From NCBI RefSeq assembly GCF_025499465.1, contig NZ_JAIMCA010000004.1, positions 372,001 to 436,000 of the forward strand: a stretch of DNA of 64,000 nt. The letters are read 5' to 3'. A program made the translations under genes and the position numbers. Positions within the stretch are counted from its first letter, which is position 1, and each line of letters opens with the position of its first letter. This DNA comes from Allobosea sp. BH3. Lineage in GTDB: Bacteria > Pseudomonadota > Alphaproteobacteria > Rhizobiales > Beijerinckiaceae. Shown here piece after piece: positions 9,347 through 18,136 of the stretch. Below the pieces are notes generated by a model. That model did not search any database. It had not been told where the DNA came from and was given only the letters and a program-made list of their open reading frames with translations.

Positions 9347-9706
9347 TCAATTCTGGTAGCGGGCGACGAGGCCGAGCAGCGTGTTGGGTTCGAACGGCTT
9401 GACCATCCAGGCGCTGGCGCCGGCACGGCGGCCCTCGGCCTTGATCTCGGCCCCGTTCTCCGTGGTGAGCACGATGATGGGCGTGTTCTCGCCGGCGGGC
9501 CGGGCGCGGCATGCGCGTGTGAACTCGATGCCGTCCATGATCGGCATGTTGAGGTCGGTGATCACGAGGTCCGGCTTGAAGGCATCGAACTTGTTCAGCC
9601 CCTCCTCGCCGTTCTCGGCCTCCGCCACCTCATGGCCGGCATTGCGCAGCGTCATGCTGAGCAGGCTGAGCAGAGTCTTGGTATCGTCGATCGCCAGGAT
9701 TTTCAT
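9347..9706 (-). CDS. cheY: Chemotaxis response regulator, CheY-like (operon-proximal copy)
   Basis: A 119-residue receiver domain with the acidic pair in 'ILAIDDTKT', phosphoacceptor D51 ('LVITDLNMPIMDG'), T in 'VLTTENG' and K in 'MVKPFEP'. It differs clearly from the second CheY at the distal end of the operon, so the two probably have different roles (motor binding versus phosphate sink or adaptation). Three bases separate it from the STAS gene upstream. Confidence 0.93.
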   Translation of the reverse strand: MKILAIDDTKTLLSLLSMTLRNAGHEVAEAENGEEGLNKFDAFKPDLVITDLNMPIMDGIEFTRACRARPAGENTPIIVLTTENGAEIKAEGRRAGASAWMVKPFEPNTLLGLVARYQN

Positions 9707-9709
9707 GCG

Positions 9710-9991
9710 TCACTCCAGGACGAGGGCGCTTTGGCCGGCGTCGAAGCCGATGGCGCGCAGGGATTCGCGGCATTCTTCCGAAGCCGCCTTGAGCGAGACC
9801 GAAAGCCCCAGCGCCTTGGCGCTGACGGCAGCCGAGTGAAGGAGCTGAATCCAGAGGCTGGGCAGCGGCCCGGCATCGGCGCATTCAACGGAAATGCTTT
9901 CCTTCTGCTCCAGTGCGACCAGCAACTGATTGCGGAATGTCGCGGCCTCGGAGCGGCCAAGGAATTGAGGAAGCGAGACGGTGATGACCAT
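9710..9991 (-). CDS. STAS-domain protein at the head of the che operon
   Basis: A small 93-residue protein whose pattern ('SISVECADAGPLPSLWIQLL', then a 'GLSVSLKAASEE' strand-helix) matches STAS domains, the anti-sigma-antagonist fold also found as the first gene of many alphaproteobacterial che clusters. It is probably a regulatory partner of the pathway. There is no obvious serine at the usual phosphorylation position, only S45 in 'LPSLW'. It leads the operon, with a weak upstream promoter region of about 370 bases. Confidence 0.75.
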   Translation of the reverse strand: MVITVSLPQFLGRSEAATFRNQLLVALEQKESISVECADAGPLPSLWIQLLHSAAVSAKALGLSVSLKAASEECRESLRAIGFDAGQSALVLE

Positions 9992-10361
9992 GCAGGTGAC
10001 CCAGGTTGCGCTCGGAGCATCGCCGCAAATTGGTAAAAATTTTTCTAACTCTCGGGCCGGCCATCAATATTTCGGGCGCTTTGAGGGCAGCCCCGCGCCA
10101 GCTCCGTGCCGGGTGCTATTTTGGCGACAGGCCGCAAGGCTTGAGCCGGGAGCGTAACGGCCACGAATCCTCCGTCAGGGTCGGGCTTGTCCCGACCATC
10201 CACGTCTTCTCGGGGCCAAGGCCGTGTTCAAGGTGTGGATGCTCGCCACAAGGATGAGCACGAAGGCTGGAGAAGCCGCCATGGGGCAGGGTCCGGCTTT
10301 TTTCGCCGGCAGAGGTCTTGGAATGACCGCAGAAGTCTTCGAATGACGGCCCGCGCCCCGC
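9992..10361. other. Intergenic region upstream of the che operon
   Basis: About 370 bases without a convincing gene. The segment next to the STAS start contains an AT-rich block near 10030 (AAAAATTTTT) that could be part of the che promoter. The segment near the receiver gene contains a dispersed-repeat-like element including a short hairpin at 10179-10197. Confidence 0.6.
10179..10197. repeat. Short palindromic repeat (GGTCGGG / CCCGACC)
   Basis: A 7-bp inverted repeat with loop CTTGT. It shares its core and loop style with the element at 19433-19455 (loop CTTGA), suggesting both belong to one interspersed repeat family. The flanks up to about 10265 look like further parts of the same mosaic. 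Confidence 0.5.
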
Positions 10362-10829
10362 CTAGAAAATGGCGTTGCTGATGGCGCGGGGCACCAGCGT
10401 GGTCTTGCCTTCCACTTCCTTATACCGGCGCGGCATGTTGATGACCCCGGACAGGTGAAGCCAGAGGTTGTTCGGCGAGATCGGCTTGGTGACGATCTCA
10501 TGCGCGCCGAGCTTGGCGGCCTGCAGCACCGAGCGCCGGTCCGGCCGCTCCATCATCACCAGCACCGGCGCCTTGGTGAAGGGCGAGGTCTTGAAGGTGC
10601 GGATCGCGGCGAGGCACTTGATGCTGCCGCCATCCGGCAGGTCCCAGTCGAGGATGACGATGTTCGGCTGCTTCTGGATGAAGGTGGAGGCTGCGGAGGT
10701 GAGGTCCGCCGCCTCGAAGATGCGGTTGAGCTGCGCCTGATAGAGCATCGTCCGCACGATGCGCCGATAATGCGCGCTGTGGTCGATCAGCAGCACCGAG
10801 AGGTTCGGGAAGGATGGCGCGATATGCAT
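10362..10829 (-). CDS. Single-domain response regulator, chemotaxis-associated
   Basis: A 155-residue receiver protein with phosphoacceptor D61 ('IVILDWDLPDGG') and the lysine in 'VTKPISPNN'. The usual acidic pair near the N-terminus is reduced to one Asp ('LLIDHSAHYRR', His in place of the second acid), which may weaken Mg2+ binding. The C-terminal 30 residues after the receiver ('PRRYKEVEGKTTLV') carry no DNA-binding domain. It lies 55 bases downstream of a soluble receptor gene and may form a pair with it. Confidence 0.82.
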   Translation of the reverse strand: MHIAPSFPNLSVLLIDHSAHYRRIVRTMLYQAQLNRIFEAADLTSAASTFIQKQPNIVILDWDLPDGGSIKCLAAIRTFKTSPFTKAPVLVMMERPDRRSVLQAAKLGAHEIVTKPISPNNLWLHLSGVINMPRRYKEVEGKTTLVPRAISNAIF

Positions 10830-10884
10830 GGAGCGGACTCAGGATTACTCACTCGACGCGACGGGCAGGCATGGACAAAGAACT

Positions 10885-12387
10885 CTAGACCTTGAGGCCG
10901 ATCCGGAAGCCGCCCCAGTGCCGGCCCTTGACCATGATCGGCGCCGAGAGGTCTTCCATCACCAGGAACTCGCCCCCGCCCATGTCGCGGCGGTAGCTCT
11001 GGAGCAGGAAAGGCTTGCGATTGCGCGCCCCTGCCAGCCCGGTGCGATCGTCGAAGATGCGCCGGTTGCGGCAGTTGGCGTTGTTCCAGACCGGGTCGGC
11101 CCCCTGGGGCTGCGCATATTTGCGGTTGTGCGTCGGCAGGAAGCCGTTGCGGTCCACGGCCGCGCAGAAGACGATCCGCGCGTTCGAGGCGAGGAGTTCT
11201 TCCTGCAGCGGCGGCAGCAGGCGATCGGTCAGGGCGACAAAGCGTGTCATATGCTGCTGCGGGTCGGAACCCGGCACCGGCCGGTAGCTCTCGTCGAACA
11301 GCTCCTCGGGCGTGATCTCCCGGCGCTCCAGCGCGGTCTCGAACAGGCGGCCGATCTTCGTGGCCGCCTCGACGGCGACGGCGATCAGATCCGACTGCGG
11401 GGTCCGCACTCCGGAGGCTGCGATCGAGCCGAGGATACCCTCGCTGATCGACACCAGGTTCTGCGTGCGCTTCACGGCCTGATCGAGGATGTCGGTAGAG
11501 GCGTCGACGCCGGCGACGAGGCCGGCGAGATCCTGCCCCGCCTTGGCGCAGGCCTCGGCATTCTCACGCGTCGGCTGCGAGACCTCCTCGATCCCGCCGA
11601 TCAGATCCACGACCGAGCGGCCGAAGCTGTCGAACTCGCTGACCTGCTGCGAAATCGTCCGGCTGCCCTCGCGGGCGCGCCGTGCGGTCTGCGCGTTCGC
11701 CTGGCTGCGATGGGCCAGCGCATCGACCGCCTTGACGAGCAGATCGAGCTGGACCGCGCTTGCAGCGGTCGCCTCGCGGGTCTGTTCGGCGAGCGTCTTC
11801 ACCGCCGCGGCGATGACCGCGAAGCCCTTCCCGGCCTCGCCGCTGCGCGCGGCCTCGACACCGGCGTTGATCGACAGCAGCTGGATTTCGCGGGTGATCG
11901 ACTGGATCGCGTCGCTGGAGGCACGCGCCTTGTGCGCGTCGCTGACGGCCTGCGCCAGCGCCTGCGACATCGATTGGGCTTCCTCCGACAGCGTCTCGAT
12001 GTCGGTCTGCGCGGCGCTCAGGCCGAGCTTCACCGAGCCGGTCACGCGCTCGAGCCCGCTGCGCACCACGGAGGCCGCCTGCTGCGCGCCCTCGGCCGCC
12101 TGGCGGATGGCATGGTTGGCGCGGGAGACCTGCTCGACCGCGCCGACGACGCGGCGCAGGCCAGCCGTCTGCGCCCCGAACTGCTGGGTCACGTCGCCGA
12201 TGCGGCCGGCAACATCCGTGATTTCGGCGGAGAGCTTGCCGAAACGGTCGGAGATCTCGCGCACGGCACGCTCGGCTCCCGTCTCCGGCGGCACGGCCAT
12301 CAGGACCGGCGCAGGAACGGAGGAAGCGGAAGCGGGAAGCAATACGTCGAAGCTCGGCGGGTCGGCCTTCAGAGCCAGGGCGTTCAT
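10885..12387 (-). CDS. Soluble methyl-accepting chemotaxis protein with C-terminal sensor domain
   Basis: A 500-residue receptor without any membrane segment. The signalling coiled coil occupies roughly residues 50-330 with its tip at 168-195 ('[19 protein letters not shown]'), and the sensor is C-terminal (about 380-500, '[11 protein letters not shown]', '[14 protein letters not shown]', 'GGFRIGL'), a Cache-like pattern. This inverted order marks a cytoplasmic receptor. The ATG at 12387 was preferred over an in-frame codon at 12567, which would run through an unrelated promoter region. It probably signals through the neighbouring che operon; its ligand is unknown. Confidence 0.85.
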   Translation of the reverse strand: MNALALKADPPSFDVLLPASASSVPAPVLMAVPPETGAERAVREISDRFGKLSAEITDVAGRIGDVTQQFGAQTAGLRRVVGAVEQVSRANHAIRQAAEGAQQAASVVRSGLERVTGSVKLGLSAAQTDIETLSEEAQSMSQALAQAVSDAHKARASSDAIQSITREIQLLSINAGVEAARSGEAGKGFAVIAAAVKTLAEQTREATAASAVQLDLLVKAVDALAHRSQANAQTARRAREGSRTISQQVSEFDSFGRSVVDLIGGIEEVSQPTRENAEACAKAGQDLAGLVAGVDASTDILDQAVKRTQNLVSISEGILGSIAASGVRTPQSDLIAVAVEAATKIGRLFETALERREITPEELFDESYRPVPGSDPQQHMTRFVALTDRLLPPLQEELLASNARIVFCAAVDRNGFLPTHNRKYAQPQGADPVWNNANCRNRRIFDDRTGLAGARNRKPFLLQSYRRDMGGGEFLVMEDLSAPIMVKGRHWGGFRIGLKV

Positions 12388-12635
12388 GCGGGGCGTTCCT
12401 CGGTGTCCCCCAATGGACCGGGACTTCTTTCTAAAGGTAGAGAAACGCGGTAAACCGCTCGTTAAGAGGGCATTTCCGGGCGCTGGGTGCAAATTTGCGG
12501 ATGGGCCGGCCTGCGGTCTATTCAATTGACCGGCGGGGCTTCCCCAACGGCATGAATCTTCAGACATTGACCGGACAACAGAGCCGGCGGCGGTCGCAAG
12601 CGCTGCCGGACAAACGTTTCCCGCAGGAGGACGTC

Positions 12636-13382
12636 ATGAAGGAATTCGCAGTCTTTTCCCGGCGCGGCGTGCTCGGCCTCGGCGCAGCAGCCCTCGCCAG
12701 CGCCGCCGCACCCAAGGTCTGGGCCCAGGCCGCCGCCCCCGCAGCGCCGGCCGGCCCCTTCTCGCTGCCGAAGCGCAGCTATGAGGCCAATGCGCTCGAG
12801 CCACATATCGATGCGGCGACCATGGACATCCACTACAACCGCCACCACGCGGCCTATGTCGCCGCCCTCAACAACGCCGCCAAGGACAATGGCGTGATGG
12901 CGAAAGCCTCGCTGGGCGAGCTTCTCGCCGATCTCGGCCAGTTGCCCGAAGGCATCCGCACGCTCGTCCGCAACAATGGCGGCGGCCATGCCAACCACAG
13001 CATGTTCTGGGAGGTGATGGGCGCGGGCGCAGGCGGAGCTCCGACGGGCGACGTCGCCGCCGCGATCTCGCGGGACCTCGGCGGCTTCGACAAGTTCAAG
13101 GCCGATTTCGAGGCGGCCGGCCTGCGCGTCTTCGGCTCGGGCTGGGTCTTCGTCACGGTCGACAAGGCCGGCAAGCTCGCCCTGCTGCCGAAGCCGAACC
13201 AGGACAGCCCGCTGATGGAAAAGCAGATGGTGCTCTTCGGTAACGACGTCTGGGAGCACGCCTATTACCTGAAGTACCAGAACCGCCGCGCCGACTACCT
13301 CAAGGGTTGGTGGAACGTGGTCGACTGGACGAAGGTCGGCGCGCGCTACGCGGCCGCCAAGGCCGGCACGCTGGCGATCTGA
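12636..13382 (+). CDS. Superoxide dismutase (Fe/Mn type) with Tat signal
   Basis: A 248-residue Fe/Mn SOD. The metal ligands are H66 ('DIHYNRHHAAYV'), H118 ('NGGGHANHSMFW'), D204 and H208 ('GNDVWEHAYY'). The ATG at 12636 follows CAGGAGGACG and creates a clear twin-arginine signal ('FSRRGVLGLGAAAL') with an Ala-rich h-region ending near 'VWAQ', so the enzyme should be periplasmic. It is monocistronic, with a hairpin after the stop. Discriminating Fe from Mn by eye is unsafe. Confidence 0.93.
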   Translation: MKEFAVFSRRGVLGLGAAALASAAAPKVWAQAAAPAAPAGPFSLPKRSYEANALEPHIDAATMDIHYNRHHAAYVAALNNAAKDNGVMAKASLGELLADLGQLPEGIRTLVRNNGGGHANHSMFWEVMGAGAGGAPTGDVAAAISRDLGGFDKFKADFEAAGLRVFGSGWVFVTVDKAGKLALLPKPNQDSPLMEKQMVLFGNDVWEHAYYLKYQNRRADYLKGWWNVVDWTKVGARYAAAKAGTLAI

Positions 13383-13414
13383 CAACTCTCCCTGCCGTAG
13401 AAGACCGCGGGGAA

Positions 13415-13437
13415 CCCCTCTCCTGTAAGGAGAGGGG
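13415..13437. terminator. Hairpin after the SOD gene
   Basis: A perfect 9-bp inverted repeat (CCCCTCTCC / GGAGAGGGG, loop TGTAA) 33 bases after the SOD stop. There is no T-tract, so it is either a terminator or part of the interspersed repeat that continues downstream. Confidence 0.5.
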
Positions 13438-13560
13438 CAGGGGTGAGGTGTAGGCCCCTGGACTAGTCGAATGCTGTCCTCACGGCGATGCAGCGGTCAG
13501 GTCACGGCTACAGTGTCCAACGGCCTACCCCTCACCCTGCCTCTCCCTCCGGAAGAGGGT
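13429..13560. repeat. Imperfect inverted repeat between SOD and the MFS gene
   Basis: The segment at 13434-13457 (GGGGCAGGGGTGAGGTGTAG followed by GCCC) recurs in inverted, imperfect form at about 13520-13548 (core CCTACCCCTCACCCTGCCTC). This looks like an interspersed palindromic element and may also act as a bidirectional terminator for the two convergent genes. Confidence 0.55.
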
Positions 13561-13588
13561 TCCGCGCGGTTCCGAGCGCAAATGGGCC

Positions 13589-14812
13589 TTAATGCCCCAC
13601 CCGCGTGCTGCCTGCGCTGAGGCGGGGCAGGAACCAGGCGAGCAGCCCAATCAGCGGGATGAACGAGCAGATCTTGTAGACCGCCTCGATGCCGACCCGG
13701 TCGGCGACCTCGCCGAGCAGCGCTGCCGCAAGCCCGCCGAGCCCGAAGCTGAGGCCGTAGAAGAAGCCCCCCACGAGCCCGACGCGGCCCGGAAGCAGCT
13801 CGAGCGCGTAGATCAGGATCGCCGCGAAGGCGCTCGACATGATCACGTTGATCAGGATGGTCAGCACGCCCGTCCAGAACAGGTCGGCATAGGGCAGGAT
13901 CAGCGTGAAGGGCAGCGCGCCCAGGATCGAGAACCAGATGATCTTGTTGCGGCCGATCCGGTCTCCAAGCATCCCGCCGCCGAGCGCGCCGGCCGCCGAG
14001 GAGGCGAGGAACAGGAACAGCATCACCTGCGAGTTCTGCACCGTGATGCCGAACCGGCCCATCAGGTAGAAGGTGTAGAAGTTGGTGAAGCTCGACGTGT
14101 AGGCGTTCTTCGAGAACAGCAGCACGATCAGGATGAAGATCGCGAAGGCGACCGCCGCCGTGCTGCGCTTCGGGGGAGCGGCCACGGCCGCAGCCGCCGG
14201 CTTCGGCGGCCGCTGTCGGTCGAGCCTGGCATAGCTCATCGCCGTCCAGACCATCAGGACCATGGCGACGAGCGCCGCCAGCGAGAACCATGACAGGCTG
14301 CCCTGCCCGCGCGGTACGATGATGAAGGCAGCCAGCAGCGGCCCGAGCGCCCCGCCCGTCTGCCCGCCCACCTGGAAGATGCCCTGCGCGAGCCCATGCT
14401 GTCCGCCGGACGCATTTCGCGCCATCCGCGTCGCCTCCGGATGGAAGATCGAGGAGCCGATGCCGACGCAGGCGGCCGAGAGCAGCAGCATCCCGTAGCT
14501 GCCGGCATGCGCCAGGCCGATCAGCCCGGCCAGCGTGAAGCCCATGCCCGCGACCATCGAATAGGGCATCGGATGCTTGTCGGTGTAGAGCCCGACGACC
14601 GGCTGCAGCAGCGAGGCCGAGACCTGGAAGGTCAGCGTGATCAGGCCGATCTGGCCGAAATCCAGCCGATAGGCCTCCTTGATGATCGGATAGATCGCCG
14701 GGATCAGCGACTGGATCATGTCGTTGAGCAGGTGCGTCACGCTGAGCACGATCAGCACCGGCATCATGGCCCGCTGGGTCGTGGAGGCGGCAGTCGGCGC
14801 GCTGACGGTCAT
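13589..14812 (-). CDS. MFS exporter, fosmidomycin-resistance (Fsr) family
   Basis: A 407-residue protein with about twelve hydrophobic segments. The N-terminal pattern 'THLLNDMIQSLIPAIYPIIK' and 'SIFHPEATRMAR' after the fourth helix are typical of the Fsr subfamily of drug/metabolite efflux carriers. A Pro/Ala-rich linker ('PPKPAAAAVAAPPKRS') separates the two six-helix halves. The gene stands alone, divergent from the metallophosphoesterase. The natural substrate is unknown; drug resistance should not be assumed. Confidence 0.87.
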   Translation of the reverse strand: MTVSAPTAASTTQRAMMPVLIVLSVTHLLNDMIQSLIPAIYPIIKEAYRLDFGQIGLITLTFQVSASLLQPVVGLYTDKHPMPYSMVAGMGFTLAGLIGLAHAGSYGMLLLSAACVGIGSSIFHPEATRMARNASGGQHGLAQGIFQVGGQTGGALGPLLAAFIIVPRGQGSLSWFSLAALVAMVLMVWTAMSYARLDRQRPPKPAAAAVAAPPKRSTAAVAFAIFILIVLLFSKNAYTSSFTNFYTFYLMGRFGITVQNSQVMLFLFLASSAAGALGGGMLGDRIGRNKIIWFSILGALPFTLILPYADLFWTGVLTILINVIMSSAFAAILIYALELLPGRVGLVGGFFYGLSFGLGGLAAALLGEVADRVGIEAVYKICSFIPLIGLLAWFLPRLSAGSTRVGH

Positions 14813-15115
14813 GTCGGCAGTCCCGGTATCTCGCGCGGCCGGGCGATTCCCGTCGCGATGCGGACGAACGCTCTAGAGGATTGACGGACCCGGCACAATT
14901 TGGTGAGCCGGCGACACGGCAATGCTCCCGCTGCATGGAAAGGCGGCAACGGCCCCTGCCCCGCAGACGGAGCATTGGACCGGCATAGGGGCCATCGAGC
15001 CGACACGGGTTGAAATTCCGCCCGACGCACCCGTTATTCTGCCGGCGACGCGCTGCCGTTCTCGAAAGAAAGCGAGCCGCCTGATGATGGCCCGCAGAGG
15101 GAAACCCGGTCTCGC
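14813..15115. other. Intergenic region between the MFS and metallophosphoesterase genes
   Basis: About 300 bases between divergent genes. No convincing ORF, tRNA or operator palindrome was seen. It should contain both promoters. Confidence 0.5.
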
Positions 15116-15982
15116 ATGCATCTCAAAGCCATCAGCGACCTGCATCTCGCGAACGCGGCCAATCGCGAAGCCCTGCTCGAACTGCCGGATTTCGGAGACG
15201 ACTGGCTGATCGTGGCCGGCGACATCGCCGAGAAGATCGAGCATGTCCGCTTCGCCTTCGATGTGCTGAGCCGGCGCTTCGCCAAGGTGATCTGGGTTCC
15301 GGGCAACCACGAGCTCTGGAGCGGACCGGAGGCGAACGGTGGGCCGGTCATCGTCGGCGAGAAGCGCTACCGGACGCTCGTCTCGCATGCCCGGGAATAC
15401 GGCGTAGTCACGCCCGAAGACCCCTATGAGACCTGGCACGGCCCGGACGGCCCCTGCACGATCGCGCCGCTCTTCCTCCTCTACGACTACAGCTTCCGGC
15501 CCGACGAGGTGGCGCGAGAGGATGTCGTCGCATGGGCGCGCGAAGGCAGGGCCGTCTGCTCCGACGAGCTGTTCCTCGATCCCTCGCCCTGGAACAGCCG
15601 GGAAGATTGGTGCGCGAGCCGTTGCGACGAGGCCGAACGGCGCCTCTCGGAGTTGCCGCCGGGCCGGCCGACCATATTGGTCAATCACTTCCCCTTGCGC
15701 CGGGATCTCGCCCGGCTGCCGCGTGCGCCGCGTTTCTCGCCCTGGTGCGGCACGCGCCGGACCGAGGACTGGCATATTCGCTTCAACGCCAGCGTCGTCG
15801 TATCCGGCCACCTGCACATCCGCCGGACCGACTGGCGGGACGGCACGCGCTTCGAGGAGGTTTCGCTCGGCTATCCGTATCAATGGAACCGGAGCCTCGG
15901 CATCGCGGCCTATCTGCGCGACGTCCTGCCCGGCTCGGCTGTTTCCGAGCTGGAGATCTCCGAGGCGAGGCTGGTGAGATAG
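15116..15982 (+). CDS. Calcineurin-like metallophosphoesterase
   Basis: A 288-residue protein with the ordered metallophosphoesterase motifs: 'ISDLHL' (metal), 'VAGDIAEK', 'VPGNHELW', 'LVNHFPL' and 'VSGHLHI'. These bind two metals and hydrolyse phosphoester bonds; the substrate cannot be inferred. The 3' end overlaps the convergently transcribed phosphopantetheinyl transferase gene by 73 bases. AGAGGGAA precedes the ATG. Confidence 0.88.
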   Translation: MHLKAISDLHLANAANREALLELPDFGDDWLIVAGDIAEKIEHVRFAFDVLSRRFAKVIWVPGNHELWSGPEANGGPVIVGEKRYRTLVSHAREYGVVTPEDPYETWHGPDGPCTIAPLFLLYDYSFRPDEVAREDVVAWAREGRAVCSDELFLDPSPWNSREDWCASRCDEAERRLSELPPGRPTILVNHFPLRRDLARLPRAPRFSPWCGTRRTEDWHIRFNASVVVSGHLHIRRTDWRDGTRFEEVSLGYPYQWNRSLGIAAYLRDVLPGSAVSELEISEARLVR

Positions 15983-16695
15983 GCCAGCGGCGCCGGGCCG
16001 ATCTCGACAGTGAGGCGGGCCGGCTCGGGATGGCAAATCGCGAGCGCCAGCAGATGCTCCGGCCCCGGCCGAATCTCGTCGAAATGCCAGCGCGCCGGAT
16101 CGTCCGCGTTCGGATCGGCGAAATGGATCCCCGGCTGGTCCAGCTCGAAGGAGAAGGCGTCGAGCGGCTGTGACAGCCCCTTGCCGATCGCCTTCACATA
16201 GGCCTCCTTGCGCGTCCAGAAGCGCAGGAAGGCCTCGATCCTCTGCGCATCAGGCACGGCGGCGAGCTGCTCGCGCTCCCGTTCGGCAAACATCCGCCCG
16301 GCCAGCTCGTCCACATGAGGATGACGCTCGAGCCATTCGACATCGACGCCAATATCATGCTCGGCGGTCAGTGCGACCGCCGCCAACCCGCGCGTATGGG
16401 AGATATTGACCCGCAGTTGCGGCCCATCGCGGGGCGAGAGCACCTCAGGCTTGCCATGTGCGCCGACGGAGAAGGCCCAGCCTTCCGGCGGCAATCCGGT
16501 CGCGGCGCTGAGCAGCCCGCGGCAAAGCGCGTGAGCGGCAGTGTAGACCAACCCGTCGCGCTCGAAATGAAACCGATCCGCCCGCGCCCGCTCCTCGGCC
16601 GCGAGCAGCGCCCGCAACCGAGGCCAGTCGCCGGGGTCCACGCTATCCAGCGCCAGCCACCAGACGACGGCCCGGTCGCGGCCCACCGCCGCCAT
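15910..16695 (-). CDS. 4'-phosphopantetheinyl transferase superfamily protein (Sfp type)
   Basis: A 261-residue enzyme that transfers the phosphopantetheine arm of CoA to carrier proteins. Visible motifs are 'VNISHTRGL', 'IGVDVEWLE' (D118 and E120, Mg2+ ligands) and 'WTRKEAYVKAIGKG' (K163, E164, K168). The ATG at 16695 gives the usual short N-terminus before 'VVWWLALDS'; longer in-frame starts would run into the upstream kinase gene. No polyketide or peptide synthase is nearby, so the acceptor protein lies elsewhere. Confidence 0.88.
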   Translation of the reverse strand: MAAVGRDRAVVWWLALDSVDPGDWPRLRALLAAEERARADRFHFERDGLVYTAAHALCRGLLSAATGLPPEGWAFSVGAHGKPEVLSPRDGPQLRVNISHTRGLAAVALTAEHDIGVDVEWLERHPHVDELAGRMFAEREREQLAAVPDAQRIEAFLRFWTRKEAYVKAIGKGLSQPLDAFSFELDQPGIHFADPNADDPARWHFDEIRPGPEHLLALAICHPEPARLTVEIGPAPLAYLTSLASEISSSETAEPGRTSRR

Positions 16696-16855
16696 GCCGC
16701 CCACCGGCAATCCTTGCTCAGCCGCCACGTCCGCCGGAACTCCTGCATCGCCTCGGGCGTCGCGTCCCCGGAGCCGGAACCGCTCGCGGGACGGCGACAG
16801 CACACTCCATTCCCGCACCGGGAGCCGGGAGTCAAAAATCGCGGCGCGTGCGCTC

Positions 16856-18130
16856 TCAGCGCGAAGCGAGCTCGAAGAAATTCGGCGGCCCCATCTGGCC
16901 GCCCTTGAGCACGATATCGAGCCCGTCGAGATGAGGCGCCGCACTATGGGCCCGGCACAGCGGCGCGCCCGCCACCAGCGGCGCGCGATAGGACAGCCCC
17001 CAGATATCGAGCGCCTCGATGGCGAGCGTCGAGGTGTCGCCGCCCGCGACCAGCAGGCGGGCGACGCGCGCCTCCCGCATTACATCGCGCAGCAGCGCCC
17101 CGGTTGCCTCCGCCACCGCGCGCGGATTCTCGGGCGCACCCTCGGGAGCGGCAGTCAGCAGCATCGTATCGCCGGCGGCGAGTTGCGAGACGGCGCGCCG
17201 GCACAGATCGTCGGCATGGCCCGGCTCCGACAGCAGGCGAGCGGGGTCGATGATAACCCGCGCAAAGCCCGTCGCCGCCTCGACCTGCGCCCGCGTCACC
17301 GGCGAGAGCGAGCCGGCAAGCGCCAGCACCGGTCCTTCCGGCCGGACAACTGCCGGTAAGGAAGCCGCCCCGGTTGTCGCCCAGCCGAGCCCGGCCACCA
17401 TCTGCGCGACCGAACTGGCTCCGACAGCGAGCATCGGCGCGTCAGCGAGCGGGCCGGCCACCAGCCGACCGATCGCGGCGAGATCTTCCGGGCGCGAGAC
17501 ATCGAAGAGCACGGCCTGCGCCTCGCCGGCACGCTCGAGCGCCGCGGCACCGCCTTCATCTTCGTAGGAACGATAATCCAAAAGACCGATGGAGCCGAGC
17601 CCCTGCGCCGCGAGGTGGCGGCGCAGATCGGCCTCGCCCATCGGCGTGACGGGGTGGCGGCTCATCGTCGGATGTCGGTCGATGCGGTGCACCTCGCCGC
17701 CGGTGCCGGCCGCGGCGAAGAGCTGGCCGAACAGGCAATAGCGGCCGAGGTTGGGCTGGCCGCCGATGACTGGCACCAGCGGGTTCGGAAAATGCGGCCC
17801 CAGCGCCGCCACCGCCGCACCGATACTGCCGACATGCGGAGCGCTGTCGAAGGTCGAGCAGCACTTGTAGTGCATCAGCCGAACGCCGAGCCCGGCGAAG
17901 AAGGCCCCGGCAGCATCCAGCACGGGTGTCATCTCGGCCGGAGCCATCGAACGCGTCGCCCCCGCAATGCCGACGGCATCGAGCGGGCCGACGGCGGCGA
18001 GTTGCTCCGGCGTCGGGATGCCGAGAAACAGCAGCGCCCTGAAACCGCGCTCCGCCAGTGTGGCGAGCGTATCGGAGGCGCCGGTGAAATCGTCGCCGAA
18101 CCAGCCATATTGCGGCGCCGCGTTCGCCAT
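16856..18130 (-). CDS. Four-carbon acid sugar kinase (DUF1537 family, OiaK/DenK-like)
   Basis: A 424-residue kinase of the DUF1537 family. The N-terminal domain opens with the substrate-binding 'GWFGDDFTGASD'; the C-terminal domain has the nucleotide-binding 'VAGGDTSTLA' and ends with 'LKGGQMGPPNFFELA'. Family members phosphorylate erythronate, threonate, denbinone-type acids or 3-oxo-isoapionate. The gene starts six bases after the RuBisCO-like gene stop, which favours a role in making a phosphorylated keto-acid substrate for that enzyme, as in described apionate pathways. The exact substrate is inference. Confidence 0.88.
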   Translation of the reverse strand: MANAAPQYGWFGDDFTGASDTLATLAERGFRALLFLGIPTPEQLAAVGPLDAVGIAGATRSMAPAEMTPVLDAAGAFFAGLGVRLMHYKCCSTFDSAPHVGSIGAAVAALGPHFPNPLVPVIGGQPNLGRYCLFGQLFAAAGTGGEVHRIDRHPTMSRHPVTPMGEADLRRHLAAQGLGSIGLLDYRSYEDEGGAAALERAGEAQAVLFDVSRPEDLAAIGRLVAGPLADAPMLAVGASSVAQMVAGLGWATTGAASLPAVVRPEGPVLALAGSLSPVTRAQVEAATGFARVIIDPARLLSEPGHADDLCRRAVSQLAAGDTMLLTAAPEGAPENPRAVAEATGALLRDVMREARVARLLVAGGDTSTLAIEALDIWGLSYRAPLVAGAPLCRAHSAAPHLDGLDIVLKGGQMGPPNFFELASR

Positions 18131-18136
18131 GACGCG

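Noticed and set aside
7033..9402. Long plus-strand open frame antisense to cheA
   Set aside because: It has no domain pattern and lies opposite an unmistakable CheA; high GC leaves antisense frames open.
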